Below, piece by piece: positions 25,022 to 34,391 of a stretch of DNA of 64,000 nt. Position numbers and translations under genes: made by a program. Below the pieces are notes generated by a model. It searched no databases. It saw only the letters and a list, made by a program, of their open reading frames with translations, and had not been told where the DNA came from. Source of the stretch: Tychonema sp. LEGE 07203 (lineage in GTDB: Bacteria; Cyanobacteriota; Cyanobacteriia; Cyanobacteriales; Microcoleaceae); contig NZ_JADEXD010000009.1 of NCBI RefSeq assembly GCF_015207285.1, positions 1 through 64,000 on the forward strand. Reading direction: 5' to 3'. Each line of letters starts with the position of its first letter. Within the stretch, counting starts at the first letter, position 1.

Positions 25022-25477
25022 CTACTGGCTGCTAACGCCATCAGTCATTCGTCCACTCATCTCACTCGGATGAATCCGGTAAAGCGCCATGACTTCTGGG
25101 CGGCCCCAGGCATCAATCCAGGTTCGATTAATCGCAGGCGAAAGTGTTGGATTTTCCGCTTTGACAAACTGCATTACGCGATCGAACTCTTGTTTGTCTG
25201 TAATGTGTTCGGCTCGCCCCATCACAATAACGCTGCGCCAATGCTGTAGGTTTTGGACATCTTCAACTTGCAAACAGACTTCTGGATTGGCATCCATATA
25301 CTTAGTCTTCATCCCCACCGTGGTGAAGATATAAATATCTGGGTTGTCGAAATAATAGTGCATAGGCACAACATAGGGATGTCCTTCACTGGCACAACCT
25401 AAGTGCCCGTGTCCTACCTTTTCCAAGAGAGCGTGGATCTCTTTTGTACTCATTTCATCAATATCTAACACAGTCAT
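25022..25477 (-). CDS. Pyridoxamine 5'-phosphate oxidase-family flavin-binding protein
   Basis: The 151-residue split-barrel protein contains GHGHLGCASEGHPYVVPMHYYFDNPDIYIFTTVGMKTKYMDANPEVCLQVED and WRSVIVMGRAEHI, typical of the FMN/F420/haem-binding PNPOx-like superfamily rather than true PdxH. The ATG complementary to 25475-25477 is preferred; an in-frame TTG 12 bases earlier abuts the upstream stop, and AAGGAGA lies between them. It follows the alternative oxidase gene by only a few bases, so the two are probably one operon. Confidence 0.82.
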   Translation of the reverse strand: MTVLDIDEMSTKEIHALLEKVGHGHLGCASEGHPYVVPMHYYFDNPDIYIFTTVGMKTKYMDANPEVCLQVEDVQNLQHWRSVIVMGRAEHITDKQEFDRVMQFVKAENPTLSPAINRTWIDAWGRPEVMALYRIHPSEMSGRMTDGVSSQ

Positions 25478-25489
25478 TCTCCTTGACAA

Positions 25490-26236
25490 TTAAGATAGTT
25501 TAGCGGGTTCTTTTTCTGCTTCCTGTATAATTTTGGCGGATTGTAACTCAATCGCGGTTCTTACCGATTCTGGAAATACAGGACGATTCTCGGTGTGGGG
25601 GCTTTGGAATGTATCTTGAGCTTCAGGTTGTTGACACGCAATCATCGTCTTAACGTGTTCTAATTCATCTTCGCGAACGGCAACAAAGACATCGTAGAGA
25701 TTCTCGATCTTAGGACGGCGAAATGCTTCAGGATGCGTCGTCTGAAATTCATCGAACATATACAAGTCGCCATCCAGATAGTAGTTAATTGCCACTTGTG
25801 GGGCAGGCATTTGTTTGAGTTCTTCACCGTGTTCTTTGAGAAACAGATCGTAGGTGTGGTAGGCGTGTTCTTCGATTTGTTGCATGAAGTTGTAGGCAGC
25901 ACGGGGGTTGATCGTATAGACCAAAACAATTATCCAGTAATAAATTAATCCTCCGATCCGGGCAAGGTAGCGATCGTACCAATGGTCATTGCCACCGAGG
26001 GATTCAGCAATCAGCAGATGGTGCAGTTCATTCCAAGACTCGGCAAAATGTACCTTTAACCAGTCATATTTACGCCACCAGCCCATCGTTTCGTAGAGGT
26101 GTAAAACCGAGGTGAAAGCAAAATAGGGTACACGAGCAACGGTTTCCAGTACAAAAAACCGAGCAAAGGCGCGATCGCGACCCCGATAAAAGTTATTCAA
26201 CAAAGCTTCCAAAAAATTAACGAGCAGTCGAATCAT
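25490..26236 (-). CDS. Alternative oxidase / plastid-terminal-oxidase-like di-iron quinol oxidase
   Basis: The product has 248 residues. All four helix motifs that supply di-iron ligands are present in order: LETVARVPYF, NELHHLLIAESLGG, EEHAYHTYD and DELEHVKTM. The protein oxidises plastoquinol and reduces oxygen to water without pumping protons, relieving over-reduction of the photosynthetic chain; it is an interfacial membrane protein. It leads a probable operon with the PNPOx-family gene and lies among translation-stress genes, fitting a stress-survival role. Confidence 0.92.
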   Translation of the reverse strand: MIRLLVNFLEALLNNFYRGRDRAFARFFVLETVARVPYFAFTSVLHLYETMGWWRKYDWLKVHFAESWNELHHLLIAESLGGNDHWYDRYLARIGGLIYYWIIVLVYTINPRAAYNFMQQIEEHAYHTYDLFLKEHGEELKQMPAPQVAINYYLDGDLYMFDEFQTTHPEAFRRPKIENLYDVFVAVREDELEHVKTMIACQQPEAQDTFQSPHTENRPVFPESVRTAIELQSAKIIQEAEKEPAKLS

Positions 26237-26308
26237 GATGTTTAGTGTCCTAATTTTTTTGAACGATGTCTTGCACGAGCTAGAGTGAATGCGTCTAGGT
26301 CAATATTC

Positions 26309-26545
26309 TCAAACAATCTCTCGATCTTCGAGCGTCAGCACGCCTTGTCCTTCAATCACGTTCAATGTTGCATTTCGAGGATTAGTATGTTCTGCAATGG
26401 TCGATTCTGCCGCCAGAGACATCAGCATATAGCGGCAGTTTCCATCTTCTAGCAGAACCTTACTTTTAGTTCCATGCTGGAGATACTCAATGATGTCCGC
26501 CCAAGGAATTTTGGTTGTATTCAATGACAGTATGGTTGTAGTCAT
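26309..26545 (-). pseudogene. Truncated cupin-domain protein
   Basis: The 78 residues open like a small cupin that senses or stores ligands: RYMLMSLAAESTIAEHTNPRNATLNVIEGQGVLTLEDREIV, with the H/E residues of the first cupin motif. It stops by TGA at the point where the second motif (metal-binding His) should follow, and no continuation is seen downstream. It is therefore a 3'-truncated gene unless the half-domain is used as such. Confidence 0.6.
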
Positions 26546-26608
26546 GGGATTATTCCTTTATTGCATAGAGATTAATGAGAACGACAAAGACACTTATGGA
26601 TTGAGTGT

Positions 26609-27100
26609 CTATATTGAATTATGGAAAGACAATTTGGGCGATCGGTGGATGTCCCAGAAAAAGATAGGCAGCCGCTCGCAGCACACTTTCTGAGTAGAGG
26701 ATTTTTTGAATTTCCAGGCCGCAGGTTTTGCGGTGGCGTTGTCAACTGTAATTTCCCCTTGCAGACCAAAGTTGCTATTGGTTAGATAGTGACGATCGTC
26801 ATCGTGCATTGCTTCACAGATGAAACTGTAGATGGGATTAAGACCCAAAGTTATGTCGTAATTTTCGGCGGACACCCAGAGATGACCTTGCTAGATATCG
26901 GCAAACATCTCTGCGACATTGCTATAGCGATCGTACCATGAAAATTGTAGATTTAGGGGGATACTCTGAAACTCACCCCAGAGACAATCACACTGTTCTG
27001 CGAGTGTTGCATCATAAATTTCGGCAGGGTCGCCTTCCAGGTATACTTTGGCAAGTATTTCGACTTTGGAAGCTGTTGTGTTTCCTTGAATAGATGTCAT
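26609..27100 (-). pseudogene. Unrecognised protein interrupted by an in-frame TAG
   Basis: An ATG at 27100 opens 69 codons (MTSIQGNTTASKVEILAKVY to NVAEMFADI), then TAG at 26891-26893, then the same frame continues for about 90 codons (SAENYDITLGLNPIYSFICEAMHDDDRHYLTNSNFGL). Continuity of the frame points to a single nonsense mutation. No family was recognised. It lies between the cupin fragment and the HPF fragment, in the decayed tail of the stress block. Confidence 0.55.
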
Positions 27101-27242
27101 ATTATTTATTTCCTGTTTTTTGATAACTCTGATTTCGAGCTTTATTGATTGCTTTCAAATGCTGCCTTTGCTTGCACAAGCCCTTGATACTTTTCTTCGA
27201 TGACTGTTGGGTATTTAAGGTTCAGTTCTTTTAAATGGATGG

Positions 27243-27342
27243 AACAGTGAGCTGAACATCAACGTGAGTGATGCGATCGCTGAATCGGCCCAGGCTCTCT
27301 TCCACTACACCACTAACCTGAGTAGCTAGTGCTTCTTGACCG
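27243..27342 (-). pseudogene. Fragment of a second HPF/RaiA gene
   Basis: Minus-strand codons read GQEALATQVSGVVEESLGRFSDRITHVDVQLT. This aligns residue for residue with GNEAIAQQVESTIKDTLDRFGDRITHVDVHLS in the intact gene at 24608-24958. No start codon and no downstream half remain. Confidence 0.75.
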
Positions 27343-27356
27343 TGCGAATTTCTCCT

Positions 27357-27482
27357 GTGATACCCGCCACGTAATTTATCCGTGAAATCGGGAGTATCTG
27401 GAATCGAAAATCCTCAAGAAAGAGAATTTATCCGTGAAATCAATCGGGAGCATCTGGAATCTAAAATCTCAAATCGAATGAC
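27357..27482 (+). repeat. AT-rich repeat family, copy 3
   Basis: It contains ACCCGCCACG, two ATTTATCCGTGAAATC repeats, AATCCTCAAG and AAAATCTCAAATCGAATGAC, sharing its start and end motifs with copy 2 at 21340-21466 in the same orientation. Confidence 0.65.
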
Positions 27483-27579
27483 CTTCGATGTTATGGCTGG
27501 TATGGATTTGGATTTGCAGGATGTTCTCCTGTTGTAATTGTGATTGGCTTCATATCTAGATGGAATGACCGAATAATTA

Positions 27580-29348
27580 CTAGGGCGTCGGTTCAGTAAA
27601 AAGAGTTGACAGAACCAGACAACTATGATAAGTGAAGTAAGAACCCGGTTAAATTCTAACAAGTTTTGAGAAGAAACCTTATGCGTCCTCCTACATGGGC
27701 TCCTCCTGTTGAACTATCAGCCTCAGAAGAGGTGATTATCAAGGGTATCATTCATAGCAAAACTATTTACATTTCTCAGGCTCAATCGTCTCGATATATT
27801 TAATGATGAGTTCCAAGAAGAACTCGCTACAATTTTCAAAAACAGTACAGTTGGGTATAGTCCAGTACCCCCAGCACAACTTGCTTTGGCGACTATTCTT
27901 CAAGCGTACCTAGGAATTTCTGATGATGAAGTGATTGAAGAAATGAGTCGTGGATAAACGCTGGCAGTTAGTTTTGGATTGTTTGGAGTGCAAAAAAACT
28001 CCATTCTGTAAAGCCACCTTGGTGAGATTCAAAAAGGCTTTAATCAAAAAGGAACTTGACCAGCGTTTAATTGACCGGACTGTAGAAATCGCTAAAGAAA
28101 AAGGTGGATTTGGCTCATCTCAACTAAGAGTGGCATTAGATGCCTCTCCGTTATGGGGAGCAGCTAAAGTAGAAGATACCTATAACCTATTGGGTCATGC
28201 TCTTCGTAAGGCCGTGAGTGTGATAGCTGCCCAGCAGGGGAGGGGGCTGGCAGAAATTGCGGATGAATTGGGTACTTCAATTGTTAGTGGTTCCAGCTTG
28301 AAAACTGCATTAGACTTAAACTGGGATGACCCAAGAGAGCGTCAAAACGCGCTTTCAATTATCCTAAGCAGCTTAAATTCCGTAGAGGAATGGATGCAAT
28401 CTCAGTCTGAGCATGATGAATTTGAAGTACCACAATCGACTCTAGTTGTTGCGCGAGTCATTGAATTTCAAAATGTAACCTTAGACTCTCTCTTGAGTTC
28501 CTATTCTCAGTAAAGGGGTGGCAAAAGACCGGCGCATTTCTATTGAATACCCCGATATGCGACATGGAAGGAAAAGCAGCTCTCAGAAAATAAATGGATA
28601 TAAACGCCACGTTCTCAAAGATTTAGATATAGGCGTAATTCGGGCTGTGGCTTTGACGAAAGCGAATACTCCCGAATCTGCTGCTACAGTTGACATTTCC
28701 AGAGAATTAAAATTCCCACATACTCAGCTATCTGAGTTACATATTGACCGCGCTTATTTATCTAGTCACTGGGTGACTGAGCGCTCTGAAAACTTAAAGA
28801 TATTTTGTAAGTCGTGGCCGGTTATAAATTTTGGTCGTTTTGATAAAAATGCTTTTTTTTTGATTGGGATCGTCATTGAATTAGCTGTCCCAATCAAGTA
28901 AGTATCCCCTTGGAAGTGGGAAAAGTTGTTCATTTTCCTCAGCATGAATGTGCAATTTGTTCAAAGAGAGAAAGCTGCACGGAGAGAAAGCTGCACGAAC
29001 AGTCAAAAAGGACGGAGTGTATCGATTCATTCTGATGAATCGTTAATGCAAGAGTTACGCGCAGGTCAATCCACTGCTATTGGTCGCGCTCAACTCAGAC
29101 AACGCACTAAAGTTGAACAGGCTCTGGCTCATATTGGTCATTGGCAGGGGAACCGTGCCCGTTATATTGGACTGCGTAAAAATCTCTTCGATCTCCGCCG
29201 AGTGGCTGTTGTCCATAACCTTCATGTCGTTGCTCGAATGGATCGGGTTCTGCTCTCCTGAACGGGAGTGCAGAGCAGAACTTATTGACAAGCTAACTAC
29301 ATACACTCTCCTTTTTTGTCAACTCCTGATACTGTACCGACGCCCTAG
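27580..29348 (+). mobile_element. IS1182-type insertion sequence, degraded, with terminal inverted repeats
   Basis: Left end GGGCGTCGGTtCAGTaaa.AGAGTTGACAgAA and the inverted right end GGCGTCGGTaCAGTatc.GGAGTTGACAaAA match closely. Each is bordered by CTAG (27580-27583 and 29345-29348), consistent with a 4-bp palindromic target. Total length is about 1.77 kb with one transposase frame inside. Confidence 0.85.
27681..29261 (+). pseudogene. IS1182-family transposase, multiply frameshifted
   Basis: The coding sequence starts MRPPTWAPPVELSASEEVII at 27681 and breaks near 27780. It resumes with RLNRLDIFNDEFQEELATIFK to DDEVIEEMSRG, then DKRWQLVLDCLECKKTPFCKA (27950-28510), VAKDRRISIEYPDMRHGRKS with LHIDRAYLSSHWV (28518-28810), and the C-terminal EQALAHIGHWQGNRARYIGLRKNLFDLRR (to 29261). 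The order and motifs are those of IS1182 DDE transposases. At least three frameshifts or deletions mean it is inactive. Confidence 0.85.
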
Positions 29349-29446
29349 CACTTGGGGCGGCGCTAAGATGAATGATTGCCATGCTGGATCTTGGCTCAAA
29401 GGCGGCTTGGCAGAATCTTTTTTAATTTGGACACGAACAAACGGTT

Positions 29447-32400
29447 TTATGTCAACTCTGAATCTAAGTTTTCAGTTTTGGGTGTGAACAGAAGATACAG
29501 GCAAGGAATAATCACCAACGCAATCAGCGTCGCGGCAAGCAAGCCGAAGATAATGGCACCACACAACGGCATCCAGGTTGGATCGCTTAACGCGAGCGGA
29601 ATCAATCCAATGATGGTAGTGATGCTAGTTGTAAGAACCGGACGGAGACGATCGGCAGCGCCTCGTGCGGCTGCTTGTTTGACCTTCATCCCGTCTTGCT
29701 GATAGCTATTCATCGTATCGACCATGACGATCGCATCATTTACCACAATTCCAACCAGCGCAATCACGCCGATAAAAGCAGTAAACGAAAACGGAATGCC
29801 CACAAGAAAGAAGCCGCCAACGGTGCCAATGAGAGCAAATGGAATTGCCAGTAGAATGATAAACGGCTGTCGAAATGAGCCGAGTTGCAGTACCAATACA
29901 GCAAAGACTAAGAAAACAGCAATTCCCAACGCTTGACCGGCTGAACCGAAAGTTTCTGCTTGATCTGCGGTTTCGCCCCCAAAGCTGTAGTTATAGCCCT
30001 GTGACCACGATCGCTTCATTTCTTGTAGCTTCGGTTCCAAATCTGCCAGAATCTCACCGACTGTACGATTTTCGTTCTTCGCCAGCACGGTTGCTGTCCG
30101 TTGTCCGCCGCGTCGCGTGACTAAAAGCGGTGCTTCTGCCTGAACTGTATCTACAACCGCCCCGGCTGGAATCACTTGCTTATCCGAGTTGTTGGTAAAG
30201 AATCGGACTGCAAGCAGTTCATCGCGGCGGGTGGGGCCACCGACTCTGCCGTTTCGAGATGCCCAAGCGGTACTGAGACGGATTTCTAGGTCTTCTTGAT
30301 TGCCGCCGATCGCATAGTCTCCCACATCAATCGATCGGGTGTAATACTGTGCCTGCGATGCCAGTTCGTCTTCACTCAGGTTGTAGAACGAAAGCGCCTC
30401 ACGTTTGGGAATCAGTCTGAGATCTTGTTCTAGAGCGCCTAAGTTATCGCGCACGTCGGTTGTACCCGCAACTTGCCTCAGTGCCATCTGCACTTCTTGG
30501 GAGACTTGCCGCAGTTCGCTCAGATCGCTACCCGTAATCTCGATCTGAATCGGGTCGCCACTTTGCCCCGATTGTTGAGCATTAAGAACCAGCGTTGCAC
30601 CGGGATATTGGCGAATTGCGGTTTGTAGCTGATTGCGGAGTGTATCCAGATATTCAAACGAGATTCGATCGCGCTTGTCTTTCGGCACGAGGATGCCTGA
30701 AAATCCGAGCAGGTAGCTGCCTTCACCCGGCTGTAGTTCGCCAGAAGCGACTAAATTACTGCGTTGCCCCACATACTTAATGACGCTCTCAATGTTCTGC
30801 TTTTCGCGCAGTATTTTACCAAAGTCATCGGCAACTCGTTGAGAGACATCCAGCGTGGTTGTGGGGGGCATCTCGATATTGACGCTAAAGTTGCGCTGGT
30901 CGCTTTGGGGAAAGAACTCGATCGGAATACGGCTGAACGTTGACATGACGCAGAAGAAAACAACGATCGTCCCTATCACCCACATCCAAGCAATCTTTTT
31001 ATTTTTAACGGTGTGATTGATGCTCCAGCGCGCCCAGCGATCGGAAGCGACTTCGCTCATGCGATCGACGCGAGATTTCTTTTCAACGCCTTTGACATTG
31101 CCCAACAGATAGCGAGAGAGGGGAACATCAATTAGAATCGCGATCGTAAAACTCAAGATCAAGCAAATAATTGCTGTATAAGGCAGCAGTTGAATAAACT
31201 TGCCTAACGTACCGCTAATGGTTAAGAGAGGGAACAATGCCAAAATTGTCGTTAGCTGTCCCGAAAAAGCAGCAGGCGCATAGGTTTTGACGGTCTTCAA
31301 AGCGGCTCGATCGAAGCTCAAACCTTGAGCAAAGATGAACTCGTGCATCCCTTCCATCATCAGGATGAACACATCAACTAGAATGCCCAATGCCAGCACC
31401 ATCCCAATCAGCACCATGTTGTTTAGCGTTTGTCCGGTTAGCCACAGGACTGCTAATGTTCCTAAAAACGTCAAGGGAATCGAAAGTCCAGCAATCAAAG
31501 CTTCACGCCAGGACAGAGCGACGAATAGAATGGCAAACACTGCTGCCATTGACTGCAACGCATTGGTAAATAAATTGCCCAACTGTTCCCAAATAATGTC
31601 TGCTTCGTTAGCGATAATGCTGTACTCTAATCCGCTCACCCAAACATTGGGATCTTTCTTAATTTGCTCCATTGCAGCGAGAACGCGATCGATTACCTCG
31701 ATCGAATCCTGTCCCGGCACTTTTTTGATGCCGACGCTAACAACAGGCTGATAGTCTTTGCCCTCTGTGCTGATGAAGGCGCGGGTTTGTTCTTGCTCTA
31801 GTTCTCGATCGACCGTGGCAAGTTCTTCGAGGCGTACCACTCGTCCTTCTAGCCGCGTGATGGGAAGTTCCCGCAAATCTTTGAGATCCCGAAATCGACC
31901 ATAAAAGCGCACTTGCGACCCGATCGCATCACTTTCGATCGCGGCTAAGGGTACATCTCGATTCGCATTGCGAATTTCAGTCGCAACCGTGGTGGGTGAA
32001 ATGCCCAGATTCGCCAAGCGAAACGGGTCCATCTGAATACTGACTACCTCTTCACGAGCACCGCCGAGATTGACTTCGCTCACTCCTGCCACTCGTTCTA
32101 AACGATCTTGAATCGCTTTAGCCGCTTGAGAAATTACCGTCGGGTCAATGTTGCCGAACAGTGCCAGCGTCAGAATTGGGGCATCATTCACCGAAGACTG
32201 CCTGACTACAGGCTGCTCGGCGTTCGCGGGGAGTTCTGCTTCTGCTTGAGAAACGGCTTGGCGTAATTCCTGGACTGCCTTGTCTGGATCGGCTTGTGAG
32301 TTGAACTCCACACTGATGACAGAGTAGCCCGTATAGGAAGCACTCTGAATTTTGCTGACGTTTTCGACCGAAGTGATTTCGGTTTCTATTTTGCTCGTAA

Positions 32401-32683
32401 CCTGTTGCTCGATCGTTTGAGGATCGGCACCGCCCCAGGTCGTCGTCACGCTGGCAACCGCGATATCGATATCAGGGTTGGACTGCTTCGTCATGGAGAA
32501 ATAGCCTAACACGCCACCGACCACCATCAGCAGACTGAGTAAAATGGCAAAAATCGTGTTGAGAATAAAAAATCGAGCCACACCGGAAGGCTTTTTGGAG
32601 GTGGGAGGTTGAGGATCGCTCTGAGGCTGATGACCGTTTGGGTCAGCGCGATCGACCTCTGATAAAGGTTTGAGTTCGCTCAT
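29447..32683 (-). CDS. RND efflux pump permease (HAE-1/AcrB-like)
   Basis: The 1078-residue inner-membrane transporter has the duplicated RND layout: first helix about 32-54, a large periplasmic loop, helices around 370-560, a second loop, and helices around 900-1070 with GIVVNDAIVMVDTMN. Proton-driven, it exports drugs or toxic compounds with the adjacent adaptor, whose stop codon is 2 bp upstream of this start. No outer-membrane channel gene is in the window, so a TolC-like protein elsewhere is presumably used. Confidence 0.93.
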   Translation of the reverse strand: MSELKPLSEVDRADPNGHQPQSDPQPPTSKKPSGVARFFILNTIFAILLSLLMVVGGVLGYFSMTKQSNPDIDIAVASVTTTWGGADPQTIEQQVTSKIETEITSVENVSKIQSASYTGYSVISVEFNSQADPDKAVQELRQAVSQAEAELPANAEQPVVRQSSVNDAPILTLALFGNIDPTVISQAAKAIQDRLERVAGVSEVNLGGAREEVVSIQMDPFRLANLGISPTTVATEIRNANRDVPLAAIESDAIGSQVRFYGRFRDLKDLRELPITRLEGRVVRLEELATVDRELEQEQTRAFISTEGKDYQPVVSVGIKKVPGQDSIEVIDRVLAAMEQIKKDPNVWVSGLEYSIIANEADIIWEQLGNLFTNALQSMAAVFAILFVALSWREALIAGLSIPLTFLGTLAVLWLTGQTLNNMVLIGMVLALGILVDVFILMMEGMHEFIFAQGLSFDRAALKTVKTYAPAAFSGQLTTILALFPLLTISGTLGKFIQLLPYTAIICLILSFTIAILIDVPLSRYLLGNVKGVEKKSRVDRMSEVASDRWARWSINHTVKNKKIAWMWVIGTIVVFFCVMSTFSRIPIEFFPQSDQRNFSVNIEMPPTTTLDVSQRVADDFGKILREKQNIESVIKYVGQRSNLVASGELQPGEGSYLLGFSGILVPKDKRDRISFEYLDTLRNQLQTAIRQYPGATLVLNAQQSGQSGDPIQIEITGSDLSELRQVSQEVQMALRQVAGTTDVRDNLGALEQDLRLIPKREALSFYNLSEDELASQAQYYTRSIDVGDYAIGGNQEDLEIRLSTAWASRNGRVGGPTRRDELLAVRFFTNNSDKQVIPAGAVVDTVQAEAPLLVTRRGGQRTATVLAKNENRTVGEILADLEPKLQEMKRSWSQGYNYSFGGETADQAETFGSAGQALGIAVFLVFAVLVLQLGSFRQPFIILLAIPFALIGTVGGFFLVGIPFSFTAFIGVIALVGIVVNDAIVMVDTMNSYQQDGMKVKQAAARGAADRLRPVLTTSITTIIGLIPLALSDPTWMPLCGAIIFGLLAATLIALVIIPCLYLLFTPKTENLDSELT

Positions 32684-32685
32684 GA

Positions 32686-34278
32686 CTACTTTTGATTCCC
32701 TTCAACGACCTGAACTGACGCGCCGTTAACGAGGCGATTTTGTCCCTCAGTGACTACTAAATCTCCGGCTGCAACCCCTTCTTTAATTTCTTGCTCAGCA
32801 ATTCCGGTAATGCCTAGCTCGACCTGTCGCTGTTCGACCACCCCCTTTTGAGCGACAACAAACACGTAGGGAACCCGATCGCGCCGCACGATCGCATTTA
32901 GGGGAACAACAACAGCATCAGAATTTTCTGCGATCGCAATCCACGTTAAGACCTGTTCGCCATGCCGTACAGCATTGGTTGTCGTCGGATTCAGCCGAAT
33001 TTTGGCTTCGATCGCGCGTCCACCCGGACTAATTGCCGGATTTACTGCAAAGACTTCACCCTTGGCGCGGGCATTCGCCGTTAGAGCTTCGCTACCGCTA
33101 GTTTGGGGTGAAGCCGTCGCCAGGGCGGATTTTGAAGCCACGAGAGCCTCTTGCCCCGATCGTACTCGTTCGCCATTCGTCCCCGGCAACTCAACCTGCA
33201 CTTCGTAGCGGTTCGGATCGATGATCACCATTGGAATCCGCTCTAAGATACCCTGATAGTCGCCGCCAAGTTGAGAGCTGACAGATTGCGGCGTAAAATA
33301 TTCCCCTTCTGAGATGTTGAGGTAGGCAACAATGCCATCGAAAGGAGCCACAATGCTGGCTTTTTCAAGGGCAACTTTGGTTTGCCAAAGGCTGGCTCGG
33401 GCGGTCTTAATGCTAGATTGCTTTGCCTGCGCCTGTTTTCGTGCCGCGCTCACCTGTGCCTGTGCCGATAACACCTGTTGCTGTGCCGATTCTATCCCCG
33501 CACGCGCCGTTTGAATCTGGGTTTCAGCTTCAGTCAAGGTGTTTCGGCGTTGGTCAAGCTCTATTTGAGGGGCAGCCCCTTGATTGACCAAATAGCTGTA
33601 GCGATCGACATTCGTTGCTGCGAGCTTGCGACCGGATTGTGCATTTCGCAGTCGCGCTTGCGCTTCCTGTACCTGAGTGCGGGCTTGCGCGACTTGTGCC
33701 TGAACTCCTGCAATGTCTGCCATTGCCGCCGCTTGCTGTTGCTGTGCTTCCGAAACAGCAGCTTCGGCTTGACGCACATCTGCGACTAAGTTGCGATCGT
33801 CCACACGGGCAAGCAGTTCGCCCTTCGTGACGGGATCGCCTTCGCGGAGTCTGCGTCCATCCCGATTCGCAATGTACGTGACATCGCCTTCGGTGTTAAA
33901 CGTCATGTGCTGATATTTGACGGCTGTGACAGTTCCTTCACTAGAAATCCAAGCGCGAATGGGTTCTTGTTTTGCGGCAACGGTTCGCACCGATAACGCC
34001 GCCGTTTCGGTGACGGCGGCAGGTTCATTGCCTCGAAAACGAGCGACTGTAACTCCTCCGATCGCCACGACGAATCCCAGCACTGGCAGCAGCCACCAGT
34101 ATTTTGCGATCGCCGATTTCTTTTTCTGGGAAGGGAGTTCAGTTTTAGCAGTTCGATCGAGGCTTCCGATCGTGTCTGAAGCGAGTTCAGCAGGTTTCTG
34201 CTCGACAGTCACGATCGTGACTTCAGGCCCAGATGAGCTTGGAGGTGATGGAATAGGAGGTTTATCTTGGAAGGTCAT
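32686..34278 (-). CDS. RND efflux periplasmic adaptor (membrane fusion protein)
   Basis: The product has 530 residues. One N-terminal membrane segment (YWWLLPVLGFVVAIGGVTVA, about 59-78) is followed by a barrel-sandwich lipoyl half, and an unusually long Ala/Gln-rich coiled hairpin (about 170-310, QAEAAVSEAQQQQAAAMADI onwards). The lipoyl return (ASIVAPFDGIVAYLNISEGEYF) and beta-barrel domains ending ITGIAEQEIKEGVAAGDLVVTEGQ follow. It couples the permease to an outer-membrane channel and is co-transcribed with it (2-bp gap). Confidence 0.92.
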   Translation of the reverse strand: MTFQDKPPIPSPPSSSGPEVTIVTVEQKPAELASDTIGSLDRTAKTELPSQKKKSAIAKYWWLLPVLGFVVAIGGVTVARFRGNEPAAVTETAALSVRTVAAKQEPIRAWISSEGTVTAVKYQHMTFNTEGDVTYIANRDGRRLREGDPVTKGELLARVDDRNLVADVRQAEAAVSEAQQQQAAAMADIAGVQAQVAQARTQVQEAQARLRNAQSGRKLAATNVDRYSYLVNQGAAPQIELDQRRNTLTEAETQIQTARAGIESAQQQVLSAQAQVSAARKQAQAKQSSIKTARASLWQTKVALEKASIVAPFDGIVAYLNISEGEYFTPQSVSSQLGGDYQGILERIPMVIIDPNRYEVQVELPGTNGERVRSGQEALVASKSALATASPQTSGSEALTANARAKGEVFAVNPAISPGGRAIEAKIRLNPTTTNAVRHGEQVLTWIAIAENSDAVVVPLNAIVRRDRVPYVFVVAQKGVVEQRQVELGITGIAEQEIKEGVAAGDLVVTEGQNRLVNGASVQVVEGNQK

Positions 34279-34391
34279 GAGGTAGATACCAGAGGATGAA
34301 TGGAAAACGAATTGTTAAAAAATCTGTTAGTTTGGTATGGCTTGTTTGTCGTTTGGAAGGATTACTTTAATATTTCAGTAATCAAAAAGTA

